DNA of 28,514 bases, from assembly GCA_035686365.1 (NCBI GenBank), contig DASRZM010000008.1:1-28514 (forward strand), read 5' to 3'. Positions 8,302 through 16,336 of the stretch are shown piece by piece; positions within the stretch are counted from its first letter, which is position 1; every line of letters starts with the position of its first letter. The notes beneath the pieces were generated by a model, which saw nothing but the letters and a program-made list of their open reading frames with translations, ran no database searches and was not told the DNA's origin. The DNA comes from DASRZM01 sp035686365. GTDB taxonomy: Bacteria; Pseudomonadota; Gammaproteobacteria; Xanthomonadales; Xanthomonadaceae. Both the position numbers and the translations under genes were made by a program.

Positions 8302-8937
8302 ATGGCGACGAATCCACGCATGCGCAACGCTTTGACGCTGTTTTCGGCAATCGACTGCGTCGTCTGCCACCGGGTCAGGCTGGTGCTGGCTGCCAAGGGC
8401 GTCAGCTACGAACTGGTCGTCGTGGACCCGACCAATCCCCCCGAGGACCTGCTCGACCTCAACCCCTACCATTCGGTACCCACGCTGGTCGATCGCGACC
8501 TGGTCCTGTATGCAGCCTCGGTGGTCACCGAATACCTGGACGAGCGCTATCCGCACCCTCCGCTGATGCCGATCGACCCGCTGGCGCGCGCACGCATCCG
8601 GCTGTCGATGCTGCGGCTGGAGCACGAGTGGGTGCCGCACGTGCAGTCCATCCAGTACGGCAACAAGTCGCAGGCCGAGGCCGGCCGCAAGCGGCTCAAG
8701 GAGCTGCTGCTGGCCTCGCTGCCGCTGTTCAAGGCCTCGAAGTTCTTTCTCAACAGCGAGATCAGCCTGGCCGACTGCGCGCTGGCGCCGATCATCTGGC
8801 GCCTGCCGTCGCTGGGCGTGCAGCTGCCCAGGGAAGCCAAGGCCATCGAGGACTACGGCCAGCGAATCTTCCGCAGCCCGGGTTTTTCCCGCAGCCTGAC
8901 CCCCGAGGAGCGGGCCCTGCGCGATCTCCCGGTATGA
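8302..8937 (+). CDS. sspA: Stringent starvation protein A (GST-fold RNA polymerase-associated protein)
   Basis: The 211-residue protein has the size and layout of SspA: a thioredoxin-like N-terminal domain (FSAIDCVVCHRVRLVLAAKG, then HSVPTLVDRDLVLYAASVV) and a helical GST C-terminal domain. SspA binds RNA polymerase and modulates transcription in stationary phase and acid stress; it is not a functional glutathione transferase. ATG at 8302 is preceded by GGGGAGAG at ideal spacing. The longer open frame upstream runs into petC on another frame and is not coding. Its stop overlaps the sspB start as ATGA. The pairing downstream of petABC is common in beta- and gammaproteobacteria. Confidence 0.95.
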   Translation: MATNPRMRNALTLFSAIDCVVCHRVRLVLAAKGVSYELVVVDPTNPPEDLLDLNPYHSVPTLVDRDLVLYAASVVTEYLDERYPHPPLMPIDPLARARIRLSMLRLEHEWVPHVQSIQYGNKSQAEAGRKRLKELLLASLPLFKASKFFLNSEISLADCALAPIIWRLPSLGVQLPREAKAIEDYGQRIFRSPGFSRSLTPEERALRDLPV

Positions 8938-9335
8938 GCGCGGCACCGCCCATGAGCTCCAATCGCCCGTACCTGATCCGGGCGATGTACGAGTGGATCA
9001 GCGACAACGGCATGACGCCGTACCTGCTGGTCAACGCCGAGTTTCCCGGCGTCGCGGTACCCAGGCAGGCGGTCAAGGAGGGCCGGGTGGTGCTCAACGT
9101 CGCCCAGCGGGCGGTCGCCAAGCTGGAGCTGGGCAACGATGCGGTGCGTTTCATGGCGCGCTTTTCCGGCGTCAGCCAGACGGTGGATGTGCCGGTGGCG
9201 GCGGTCGAGGCGATCTACGCCCAGGAAACAGGGCAGGGGATGATGCTGCCCAAAGAGGAAACCGATCCGGACCAGCCGCCGGACGGCTCTGGCGACGGCG
9301 AGCCGAGCCGTCCCCGCCTGCGGGTGGTCAAATAA
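8934..9335 (+). CDS. sspB: ClpXP protease specificity-enhancing factor SspB
   Basis: SspB delivers ssrA-tagged proteins from stalled ribosomes to the ClpXP protease. The 133-residue product shows the conserved N-terminal core RPYLIRAMYEWISDNGMTPY, then PGVAVP, VVLNVAQRAV and FMARFSGV. A disordered acidic linker follows (DPDQPPDGSGDGEPS), and then the C-terminal ClpX-binding tail PRLRVVK, nearly identical to that of E. coli SspB. The start at 8934 gives an ATGA overlap with sspA; an in-frame ATG at 8952 is an alternative that removes six residues. The 3' end lies 7 bp from the convergent DUF3301 gene. Confidence 0.95.
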   Translation: MSAAPPMSSNRPYLIRAMYEWISDNGMTPYLLVNAEFPGVAVPRQAVKEGRVVLNVAQRAVAKLELGNDAVRFMARFSGVSQTVDVPVAAVEAIYAQETGQGMMLPKEETDPDQPPDGSGDGEPSRPRLRVVK

Positions 9336-9342
9336 GCTGCCA

Positions 9343-9672
9343 TCAACGCCCGCCGTCGACCGCCTCGTGCTCGCCCTGCGGTGCGTGCAGCCACAGCAGC
9401 TCCCGGCCCAGCAGGGCCAGCGCGCCGCTGTTGCGGTCGTGGCCGTAGCGCGAATACTCGTACCCGAACTGGCGCAGCACGCCGAGCGCGCCGGTGCGGC
9501 CGCGGCGCAGCGAGATCCGCCGCAGCGAAACGGTCTGGTCGAGCAGTTGCACGCCGGCGCGGCGGCAGGCTGCGGCAGCGTGCGCGTGTGCGCGCTCGGC
9601 CGCGGCGCGCGCCTCCGACCACAGCCACAGCACCAGTGCGGCGGCGAGCAGGAGCACCAGGGTCGTCGTCAT
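9343..9672 (-). CDS. DUF3301 small membrane protein
   Basis: The 109-residue product begins with one membrane segment (MTTTLVLLLAAALVLWLW). A cytoplasmic helical stretch follows, with the motifs ACRRAGVQLLDQTVSL and FGYEYSRYGHDRNSGALALL that typify the DUF3301 family. No function is established. The start at 9672 was chosen because it puts the membrane segment at the N-terminus, as in the family; the frame is open further upstream to 9786, over the divergent promoter region. It converges with sspB with almost no gap and diverges from the kinase operon. Confidence 0.75.
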   Translation of the reverse strand: MTTTLVLLLAAALVLWLWSEARAAAERAHAHAAAACRRAGVQLLDQTVSLRRISLRRGRTGALGVLRQFGYEYSRYGHDRNSGALALLGRELLWLHAPQGEHEAVDGGR

Positions 9673-9741
9673 CGTCGCAGTGTGGGGTCGCCGGCGGTCG
9701 CCGACAAGATCGTTCCCGTCCACCCGGGCTGGCCGCGGGAT

Positions 9742-9770
9742 CCGACACGCGATGGCCGGCACCGTAGAAT
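9742..9770 (+). promoter_or_regulatory. Putative sigma70 promoter for the kinase-FHA operon
   Basis: CCGACA (9742-9747) and TAGAAT (9765-9770) are spaced by 17 bases, in the divergent gap between the DUF3301 gene and the kinase. The predicted start is near 9777, giving a leader of about 20 bases before the GTG at 9798. Confidence 0.4.
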
Positions 9771-9797
9771 GACGGCACGACGGCATCGGGACCCCAC

Positions 9798-12098
9798 GTG
9801 ATCGCGATCCCCGGCTACGTGCTCATCGACGAGATCGGCCATGGCGGCATGGCCACGGTCTATCGGGCACGACAGCAGCTGCTGGAGCGCGAGGTCGCGC
9901 TCAAGGTGCTCGATCCGCACCTGGCCGCGAGCAACGCGCACGCCGAGCGCTTCCTGCAGGAGGCGCGCCTGCTGGCCGCGCTCGAGCACCCGCACATCGT
10001 GCGCGTGTTCGATGTCGGGGTGACCGAGGCCGGACTGTACTACTTCTCGATGCAGCTGCTGCCTGGCGGCGACCTCGCTCACCGCCTGCGCATGGGGATG
10101 AGCGAGGAGGAGCTCGAACGCGTCCTGCTGGCCACCGCCGATGCGCTGGGCTTCGCGCACCAGCGCGGCTGCGTGCATCGTGACGTGACTCCTGCGAACG
10201 TGCTCTTCGACCGGCACGACGAACCGGTGCTGACCGATTTCGGCATCGCCCGCGTACTCGCGGTCGCCTCGCGCCTGACTCCGACCGGCCTGAGCATCGG
10301 GACCTGCGTGTACATGAGCCCGGAACAGGCCCAGGGCCTGGAGGTCGATGCGCGATCGGACATCTACAGCCTCGGCGTGCTGACCTACGAGGCGGTCTCC
10401 GGGGCTCCGCCGTTCGCCGGCGAGGACGCCTTCGCCGTAGCGCAGGCGCACGTGTGCGAGCCGGTACCGCCATTGCCGGACGAATGCGCGCGCTGGCAGC
10501 CGGTGATCGACGGCGCCCTGGCCAAGGATCCGGACCTCCGGTTCCAGGACGCCGCAGCCTTCATGGCCGCCGTGGCGGCCGCATCCCCGGTCCACCTCCA
10601 ACCCGTGCCGGTGGTTCCGCTCCGGGCGCGCGACGGACGGCTGTCGAAACCCCCGCCGGTACTGGTGTGGAGCGCGGTTGCCGCCGGCATCGCCGCCCTC
10701 GTGGTCACTGCGATCGTGCTCATGGGCGGCGATGCCGACCCGCAGGCGCAAGCCACCTCGTCGGTGCCGCCGCCGGTATCGACCTCCGCCGTCACCGTCC
10801 CGACGGCAGCCGGGCCCAGGCCGGCTGGCGGTCCGGCATCGAGCGACCCGATCGAGCGCATCGCCGGCGACATCGATACCGCGCAGGCGATTGCGCTGGG
10901 CGAGGTGCCGACGGTCCGCGACCCGGTCGCGGAGCTGCTGGCGCTGGGGCGCCGGGACCTTGCCGCGCAGCGACTCACGCGCCCTGCCGGCCGCAATGCG
11001 ATGGAGCGCTACGAGCTGGCGCTGGTGATCGAGCCGGGCAATGCGCAGGCCCAGGCCGGGATCGCCGAGGTCGCGCGCGCCTACCTGGGGCTCGCCCAGG
11101 AGCGGCGCTCGGGCGGCGATGAGGACGGCTACCTGGAGTTCCTGGGCCAGGCCGAGGCCCTGGGCCGGACACACACCGCGGCCGCGCCGGTTGCCGAGCA
11201 GGCGCGCGAACAGCGCCAGGTCCGGGCCGCGGCAGCGATCGCCGACGGGGACGCCGCGGCGGCGGCCTGGGACAGGCGGGCCGCGATCGATGCCTACCGC
11301 CAGGCGCTGCGATACGTGCCCGATCATCCCGGGGCGGTTGCAGGCATCGCCGCAGCCGAGCGCATCGGCACCCGCGGCTGGCGCTTCCGCGACGCGCTGG
11401 CCGGCGGCGGCGAGGGCCCGGAAATGGTCGTCGTGAACGGGCTCGCGATGGCGCGGACCGAGGTCACGGTGGAACAGTTCCGCCGCTTCTGGCAGGCCGT
11501 GCCCGCAGCCGCCGAGCTTGCCCAGGGGCAGCGCTGCCGGGACCGCGAGTCGTTCTTCCGCAGTTCCTCCAGGCGCAGCTGGCAGGCGCCGGACATAGAA
11601 CAGCGCGGCGACCACCCGGTGGTGTGTGTCGGCTACGCGCTGGCGCAGGCCTATGCGGACTGGCTCAGCCGCGAGACCGGCCAGGCCTACCGTCTCCCCA
11701 CCGCGGCGCAGTGGCGCGCGGCCGGCGGCGGACAGGCGGCTGCGTGCGGCGCCGGGAATCTCGCCGATGCCGCGTTCCGCGGGCGCTTCGGCGGCCGCGA
11801 CGCACTGGCCTGCGACGACGGCCACGCCGCGACCGCGCCGGTGGCGCGCTTTGCCGCCCGTGGAGCCGGGCTATATGATCTGGCCGGCAACGTGCGCGAG
11901 TGGGTACGGGACTGCGAGAAGCCCGACTGCGACGAGCGCGGCGTCGCCGGCGCCTCGTGGGCCGGTGGCCAGGGGGAGGAGCTGCGCTGGTTCGCGGCAG
12001 ACAGCGGATACAACACGGTGGGGTTCAGGCTCGTGCGTGACCTGCGTGCAGCCACACCGGACGGCACGCCAGACAATCCGGGGCGGAGTGAAGGATGA
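9798..12098 (+). CDS. Transmembrane Ser/Thr protein kinase with C-terminal FGE/SUMF1-like domain
   Basis: The 766-residue product starts with a Hanks-type kinase domain (about 7-265). Visible motifs are the glycine loop IGHGGMATVYRA, Lys36 in VALK, Asp129/Asn134 in HRDVTPANV, Asp147 in TDFGIA, and SPEQ. The Lys normally two residues after the catalytic Asp (HRDxKxxN) is Thr131 here. A membrane segment (about 288-311, VAAGIAALVVTAIVLMGG) is followed by a Pro/Ala linker and helical, TPR-like sequence (about 380-530). From about 543 to 745 comes a formylglycine-generating-enzyme-like domain (MARTEVTVEQF, YRLPTAAQWRAA, LYDLAGNVREWVRDC, GFRLVRDL). This layout resembles bacterial Pkn1-type kinases, whose outer domain is presumed to bind ligand. 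The start is GTG; the stop overlaps the FHA gene as ATGA. Substrates are unknown, but the FHA partner is an obvious candidate. Confidence 0.9.
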   Translation: MIAIPGYVLIDEIGHGGMATVYRARQQLLEREVALKVLDPHLAASNAHAERFLQEARLLAALEHPHIVRVFDVGVTEAGLYYFSMQLLPGGDLAHRLRMGMSEEELERVLLATADALGFAHQRGCVHRDVTPANVLFDRHDEPVLTDFGIARVLAVASRLTPTGLSIGTCVYMSPEQAQGLEVDARSDIYSLGVLTYEAVSGAPPFAGEDAFAVAQAHVCEPVPPLPDECARWQPVIDGALAKDPDLRFQDAAAFMAAVAAASPVHLQPVPVVPLRARDGRLSKPPPVLVWSAVAAGIAALVVTAIVLMGGDADPQAQATSSVPPPVSTSAVTVPTAAGPRPAGGPASSDPIERIAGDIDTAQAIALGEVPTVRDPVAELLALGRRDLAAQRLTRPAGRNAMERYELALVIEPGNAQAQAGIAEVARAYLGLAQERRSGGDEDGYLEFLGQAEALGRTHTAAAPVAEQAREQRQVRAAAAIADGDAAAAAWDRRAAIDAYRQALRYVPDHPGAVAGIAAAERIGTRGWRFRDALAGGGEGPEMVVVNGLAMARTEVTVEQFRRFWQAVPAAAELAQGQRCRDRESFFRSSSRRSWQAPDIEQRGDHPVVCVGYALAQAYADWLSRETGQAYRLPTAAQWRAAGGGQAAACGAGNLADAAFRGRFGGRDALACDDGHAATAPVARFAARGAGLYDLAGNVREWVRDCEKPDCDERGVAGASWAGGQGEELRWFAADSGYNTVGFRLVRDLRAATPDGTPDNPGRSEG

Positions 12099-12874
12099 CG
12101 ATGAAGCTGCTGTTTCCGAACGGCGAACATTCGCAGGCGCTGCTGAGCGACGGACCGAACCGGGTCGGCAGCGATCCGTCCAACCAGGTCGTACTGACCC
12201 GGGGGGGCGTTGCCGGCAGCCATTGCGTGATCGTGCTGCGCGGTGGCGATGCGACGGTCGAACCGGTTGCCGGCGCCGCAGTCAGCGTGAACGGGACACC
12301 GATCACGGCCACCAGTCCGCTACGCCCGGGGGATCTGCTGGTGATCGGAGAGGTCCAGGTGCGCGCGGTCGGCGTCGAGCGCGCCCAGTCGCCGGCTCCG
12401 CGCCGGGCCGAGGCCGTCGACGACACCGGCGCGACGCGGCTGCGCATGGCCGTGCCGCGGCTGATCCTGCGCGGTGTGTCCGGCGCCATCTTCGGCAAGA
12501 CCTACCCGGTCGGCAAGGAGATGGTGATCGGGCGCCAGCAAGACTGCGACATCCCGGTGCCGGCCGAGGAGATCTCGCGCCACCACGCCAGGGTCAAGCC
12601 CACGCCCGACGGCCTGGCCGTGGAGGACCTGGGTTCGGCCAACGGAACCTTCATCAACGACAAGCGCGTGCAGCAGGGACTGCTCAAGCCCGGCGACGAG
12701 CTGCGCCTGGATACCGTACGTTTCCTGCTGATCGCGCCGGGGATGGAGATGGCCAGGACGGCGCCGGCCCCGGTCGTCGCCGAGCCTGCCGGCGTCAGCA
12801 GGAACGTGCTGATCGGCGTCGGCATCGCGGTGTTCGCGGTGCTGGTTGCCCTGGCGATCGTGCTCCTGCGTTGA
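12095..12874 (+). CDS. Double-FHA domain protein with C-terminal membrane anchor
   Basis: This 259-residue protein is translationally coupled to the kinase gene. The second FHA domain (about 125-230) is canonical: Arg147 in VIGRQQDCDI, Ser161 and His in ISRHHARV, and GSANGTFIND. It should bind phosphothreonine. The first FHA-like region (about 5-95) is degenerate. It keeps GSHCVI and VNGTPI, but the Arg of the phosphate-binding 'GR' position appears replaced (NRVGSDPSNQ). The protein ends with a single membrane helix (VLIGVGIAVFAVLVALAIVLL) and one Arg, a tail-anchor-like arrangement with the FHA domains in the cytoplasm. It probably reads the kinase's phosphorylation; this partnership is inferred from the operon. 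Confidence 0.88.
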   Translation: MTMKLLFPNGEHSQALLSDGPNRVGSDPSNQVVLTRGGVAGSHCVIVLRGGDATVEPVAGAAVSVNGTPITATSPLRPGDLLVIGEVQVRAVGVERAQSPAPRRAEAVDDTGATRLRMAVPRLILRGVSGAIFGKTYPVGKEMVIGRQQDCDIPVPAEEISRHHARVKPTPDGLAVEDLGSANGTFINDKRVQQGLLKPGDELRLDTVRFLLIAPGMEMARTAPAPVVAEPAGVSRNVLIGVGIAVFAVLVALAIVLLR

Positions 12875-12887
12875 GGGGCGCCAGCGG

Positions 12888-12927
12888 CTCCGGCCAGGTC
12901 CTGCAGGGTGCATGGATCCGGCCGGAG
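12888..12927. terminator. Inverted repeat in the convergent gap between the FHA gene and nadC
   Basis: CTCCGGCC (12888-12895) pairs with GGCCGGAG (12920-12927) around a 24-base loop, between two converging genes. There is no T-run, so a role as a bidirectional terminator is only suggested by position. Confidence 0.25.
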
Positions 12928-12932
12928 GTTCC

Positions 12933-13805
12933 CTATCGGGCAGTTCCGGTCCCGCCGGCTTCGAGCAGCCGCATCGACAGGTCGATCGCGCGCACGTGCT
13001 TGGTCAGCGCCCCGACCGAGACGTACTCCACGCCGGTGGCGGCGATCTCGTGCAGGCGCTCCAGGGTGACGCCACCGGAGGCCTCCAGCGGGATCCGCCC
13101 GCCGCACATTGCGACCGCGGCGTGCATCGCTTCGGGCTGGAAGTCATCGAGCAGGATGCGGTCCGGGCCGGCCTCGAGCGCCGCGCCCAGCTCGGCGATC
13201 GTCTCGACCTCGACGATGACCGGGAGCGTCGCGTGCGTCCGCCTGGCCGCCGCGACCGCTGCTGCGAAGCCACCAGCGGCGGCGATGTGGTTTTCCTTGA
13301 GCATCACCGCGTCGAACAGCCCGAGGCGATGATTGCAGCCGCCGCCCAGGCGCACCGCGTACTTCTGCGCGCGGCGCAGCCCGGGGAGGGTCTTGCGCGT
13401 GTCGAGCACGCGGGTGCCGGTCCCGGCGAGGGCGCGCACGTAGCGCGCCGTGCACGTAGCGGTCGCCGAGAGCAGCTGCAGGAAGTTCAGGGCGGTGCGC
13501 TCGGCGGTGACCAGCGCCCGGACCGGGCCCGACACCAGTGCCAGCACGGTGTCCGCCGTCACCAGCTGTCCTTCGCAGACAAGCCAGTGGATCTGCACCG
13601 TCGGATCGACCTGGCGGAAGCAGGCCTCGAACCACGGGCCGCCGGCGATGACCGCCTGCTCCCGGCAGATGAGCTGCGCGCGAGCCTGCGCCGCTGGCGG
13701 CAGCAGTTCCGCGGTGACATCGCCCGCGCCGATGTCCTCGGCGAGCGCGCGCGCGACGTCGGCTTCCAGTTCGGCCCTGCTGCCCGGGTACGGTGGATCG
13801 CTCAC
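12933..13805 (-). CDS. nadC: Nicotinate-nucleotide pyrophosphorylase (carboxylating), quinolinate phosphoribosyltransferase
   Basis: NadC converts quinolinate and PRPP to nicotinate mononucleotide, CO2 and pyrophosphate in de novo NAD synthesis. The 290-residue product carries the family signatures in order: ALAEDIGAGDVT near the N-terminus, ERTALNFLQLLSATAT, the active-site stretch TRKTLPGLRRAQKYAV with GGGCNHR, LFDAVMLKENH, IVEVETIAEL, ILLDDF, and EASGGVTLERLHEIAATGV with SVGALTK. The length is normal. The start is GTG at 13805, seven bases after the DUF1631 stop codon on the same strand, so the two genes are probably cotranscribed. No nadA or nadB is present in the window. Confidence 0.96.
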   Translation of the reverse strand: MSDPPYPGSRAELEADVARALAEDIGAGDVTAELLPPAAQARAQLICREQAVIAGGPWFEACFRQVDPTVQIHWLVCEGQLVTADTVLALVSGPVRALVTAERTALNFLQLLSATATCTARYVRALAGTGTRVLDTRKTLPGLRRAQKYAVRLGGGCNHRLGLFDAVMLKENHIAAAGGFAAAVAAARRTHATLPVIVEVETIAELGAALEAGPDRILLDDFQPEAMHAAVAMCGGRIPLEASGGVTLERLHEIAATGVEYVSVGALTKHVRAIDLSMRLLEAGGTGTAR

Positions 13806-13812
13806 GCCGCGG

Positions 13813-16080
13813 TCATGCCGACGGGCGACCCTTGCGGTCGCGCCCGCGCCCGCGCCCGCGCCCGCTCTTGTTCTTGTTCGTTGCGTTCCGCCGGAGGACC
13901 TCGACGATCTCGCCCAGCGCCCGCTGCAGCAGGCCGGCGCCCTCGAGCATGCGCGCCAGCCCCGATTCCATTTCCTGGGCGAGCTGAGCGGGGGTGAGGT
14001 CGGCCACGCGCAGGCCGGTGCGGTTCACGAACAGGTAACGTCCGCTGATCGGGCTGATCCAGGAGAGCTTGGCGCGCTCGGCGCCCGTCTGTTCAGCGGC
14101 GAACTCGAACCAGGTGCCGGGTTCCAGTGCACGGATGCGCTCGAGCATCGACGGATCCAGGCTGTCCGGATCGGGCTGGTCTTCCTCGATTTCTTCGTCC
14201 AGGTCGGGGTCGTCGTCGAACGCCGCTGCCGGTGCCTGAGATTCATCGGTGGCCAGGAACGCGGGTTCCGGAATCTCCCCGAGCCGCGCCCGCACCACCT
14301 CGCGCAGCTGACCGGTCAGCGCCTCGATCTCGCTCTCGTGGTATGCAACCGTCGAGAGTCCGTGCCGCAGCTTCGCCTCCAGGCCCGGAAGCAGCGCGAG
14401 CAGCCGCGAGCGTTCGGCATCGGTGGCGCCGGCCCGCATCGCCCACAGCAGGTCGTCGACGAACGCCAGGGCTTCCTCGTAGGCGGGCGAATTCTCGCCC
14501 TGCCGCAACCACTGCAGGACCAGATAGTTGGCCCAGGGCCGGTTCAGCACGTGTCGCAGCCAGCCCGGGGTCGGCTGCCGACCGAGCCGTGCAGCCAGCG
14601 CCGTGCGGACCTGCCGCCGCGCCGATTGCAGGCGCTCGCGGCCCAGCGCAGCCTCGACCGCACGCTGTTCGGCCAGTTCGGCGCGCCGGCGGGTGGCCTG
14701 GGTGAAGGTGCGCAGCTCGTCGCGCAGGCGTTCGAACAGGGCGGGGTCGCCGTCGAACTTGCCCAGCAGCGTCTCGACGGTATCGGTGATGCGGCCGAGC
14801 AGCCGCTCCCCGGGGTCGGCCGGCGCACTCCAGCTCAGGGCCGCGCGGTCCAGTTCCTCGAGCAGCTCCCAGGCCGGGTGGCGCAGGTCGCTCAGCAGCT
14901 CCGAGTCCTTCAGCGCCGCCTTCAGGAACGGCAGGTGCAGGCGCGAGAGCTGTGCCTGCATCGGATCGGGGAGATTGCGGTCCTGTCGAACGTAATCGAA
15001 CATCGAGGCCATCAGATCGATGACGCGCTCGTGCTCGGGCGCCAGCCCGGATGCGACAGCGCCCTGCGGTTGCAGGGATTCGGACTCGCGTAGCAGCGCA
15101 CGCTTGAGCCCGGACGGGTCCGGCGTGGCCGGCGGGTCGACGTAGGCCAGGCGCTGCAGGCGGCTGAGGGCGCCCAGCAGGGTCGAGGCGGCCATGGCCA
15201 TCCCGGAGATCGGAATCCCGTCCTGCGGCGTTGGCGCATCAGGCAGCCCCGCAGGACCCTGACGCTGCATTCCGGTTGCCGCGGGTGCGCCCCCCAGCAG
15301 GCCCATGACTTCCTGCAGGAGCTGCGCCGCGGCGTCGGCGTGGCGCTCGCGTTCTTCGGCCCTGTGCTCGCGCGGTGGCTCCTCGACCGGTGCCGGTCGG
15401 CGCGGCATGGACGGCGTCGGCCGGTGCACCGTGGTGGCGCTCAGCGTCGGCAGGACACCGGCGTTGGCGAGCAGGATGTTGATCTCGGAGTAGATCGGTT
15501 CCAGGGCCCCGAGCACGTGGCGCTCGAAAAGCTTGTAGACCACGATGCGGGTTTCGGCATCGACCTCGAGCTGCTCGGCGGCCTGCCGGAAGCACTCGCC
15601 CAGTCGCGCCGGGCCGACCGGATTGGTGGCATCGTCCGGGCGCGGGTCCGACAGCATGAACCCGAAGCGCTGGTTCAGCGCACCCAGGGCGCGGGCGTAC
15701 TGGCCCTCGGCCTTGGAAACCATCGCCGAAACGGCCAGCGACTCCTCCAGTTCCTCTTCGCCCAGCAGCGACAGACGCTGCAGGCGGGGGGTGGTTCGAC
15801 ACGCCGATGGCGGATAGTGCAGGCGTTCGCCGACGCAGGCCATGAACGTGCGTTCGACGACACTGCGCTTGCGCCGGCACTCACGCATGCCGTCGAAGTA
15901 GGCGCTCTGGCGGGTGCCATCGGTCGTGTGTTCGGCCAACTCGAACAGGGTGTCGTCGGCGGTATCGAACAGCGCGCTCAACGGGCCGCCCAGGCGACGG
16001 CGCAGCAGGGCCCCGATCTCGGCGAACAGGTGGCCGAGCGCATCGGCCGTCAGCGGCACGCGCGACTCCGGGGGTTGCAT
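13813..16080 (-). CDS. DUF1631 family protein with RG-rich C-terminal tail
   Basis: The 755-residue, largely helical, soluble protein matches the layout of the DUF1631 family of gammaproteobacteria. It has a Cys/Arg-containing N-terminal section (FDGMRECRRKRSVVERTF), a middle part rich in Glu/Arg/Leu helices, and a C-terminal part with EPGTWFEFAAEQTGAERAKL and ISPISGRYLFVNRTGLRV. That last section resembles the PilZ-like fold noted in such proteins, but I would not assign c-di-GMP binding from sequence alone. Between about 210 and 290 there is a low-complexity Pro/Glu/Arg linker. The protein ends in a basic tail, GRGRGRGRDRKGRPSA, written by a hexanucleotide tandem repeat. ATG at 16080 has a good GGAAGGT Shine-Dalgarno. 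The function is unknown; older database names such as 'thymidine phosphorylase' are not supported by what I see. Confidence 0.85.
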   Translation of the reverse strand: MQPPESRVPLTADALGHLFAEIGALLRRRLGGPLSALFDTADDTLFELAEHTTDGTRQSAYFDGMRECRRKRSVVERTFMACVGERLHYPPSACRTTPRLQRLSLLGEEELEESLAVSAMVSKAEGQYARALGALNQRFGFMLSDPRPDDATNPVGPARLGECFRQAAEQLEVDAETRIVVYKLFERHVLGALEPIYSEINILLANAGVLPTLSATTVHRPTPSMPRRPAPVEEPPREHRAEERERHADAAAQLLQEVMGLLGGAPAATGMQRQGPAGLPDAPTPQDGIPISGMAMAASTLLGALSRLQRLAYVDPPATPDPSGLKRALLRESESLQPQGAVASGLAPEHERVIDLMASMFDYVRQDRNLPDPMQAQLSRLHLPFLKAALKDSELLSDLRHPAWELLEELDRAALSWSAPADPGERLLGRITDTVETLLGKFDGDPALFERLRDELRTFTQATRRRAELAEQRAVEAALGRERLQSARRQVRTALAARLGRQPTPGWLRHVLNRPWANYLVLQWLRQGENSPAYEEALAFVDDLLWAMRAGATDAERSRLLALLPGLEAKLRHGLSTVAYHESEIEALTGQLREVVRARLGEIPEPAFLATDESQAPAAAFDDDPDLDEEIEEDQPDPDSLDPSMLERIRALEPGTWFEFAAEQTGAERAKLSWISPISGRYLFVNRTGLRVADLTPAQLAQEMESGLARMLEGAGLLQRALGEIVEVLRRNATNKNKSGRGRGRGRDRKGRPSA
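13840..13864. repeat. Hexanucleotide tandem repeat (about four GCGCCC units)
   Basis: About four copies of a GCGCCC-type unit lie inside the 3' end of the DUF1631 gene, where on the minus strand they encode an Arg-Gly repeat. The unit is a multiple of three, so slippage would change tail length without a frameshift. Confidence 0.7.
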
Positions 16081-16175
16081 GGCGACCTTCCGACTGGATT
16101 CTCCCTGATCGCAAGCTTAGGCGGGGCCGGTACCGGAAAACGTGAAGCGTCTCGCAGCTTGGGCGGCGCCCTCGG

Positions 16176-16328
16176 GAACCTCTGAACAGGTTCAGAGGTT
16201 CGCGCGCCATGGATGGCGCGCTCGCGGATCAAGCACGCAAGTGCTTGATCCGGCGGAGCCGGGTCCGGACATGTGCCGGACACGGCGAGTCTGATCAGGT
16301 CCAGGATGGACTTGATCAGACCTTTCCT
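16176..16328 (+). repeat. Multi-hairpin intergenic repeat, copy C (five stem-loops)
   Basis: This is the best-formed copy of the element also found at 3981. SL1 is AACCTCTGAAC-ag-GTTCAGAGGTT (16177-16200). SL2 is GCGCGCCAT-gg-ATGGCGCGC (16204-16223). SL3 is ATCAAGCAC-gcaa-GTGCTTGAT (about 16229-16250). SL4 is GTCCGG-acatgtg-CCGGAC (16263-16281). SL5 is TCTGATCA-g-GTCC-aggat-GGAC-t-TGATCAGA (about 16290-16320), fully paired here where copy B has a mismatch. It lies between the Trm112-like gene and the DUF1631 gene, both minus strand. The gap 16081-16336 contains no gene. Confidence 0.85.
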
Positions 16329-16336
16329 CATGGCGC

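Noticed and set aside
9669..11825. A 718-codon minus-strand open frame
   Set aside because: It lies antisense to the kinase-FGE gene and has an Arg/Gly/Ala-rich shadow composition without motifs.
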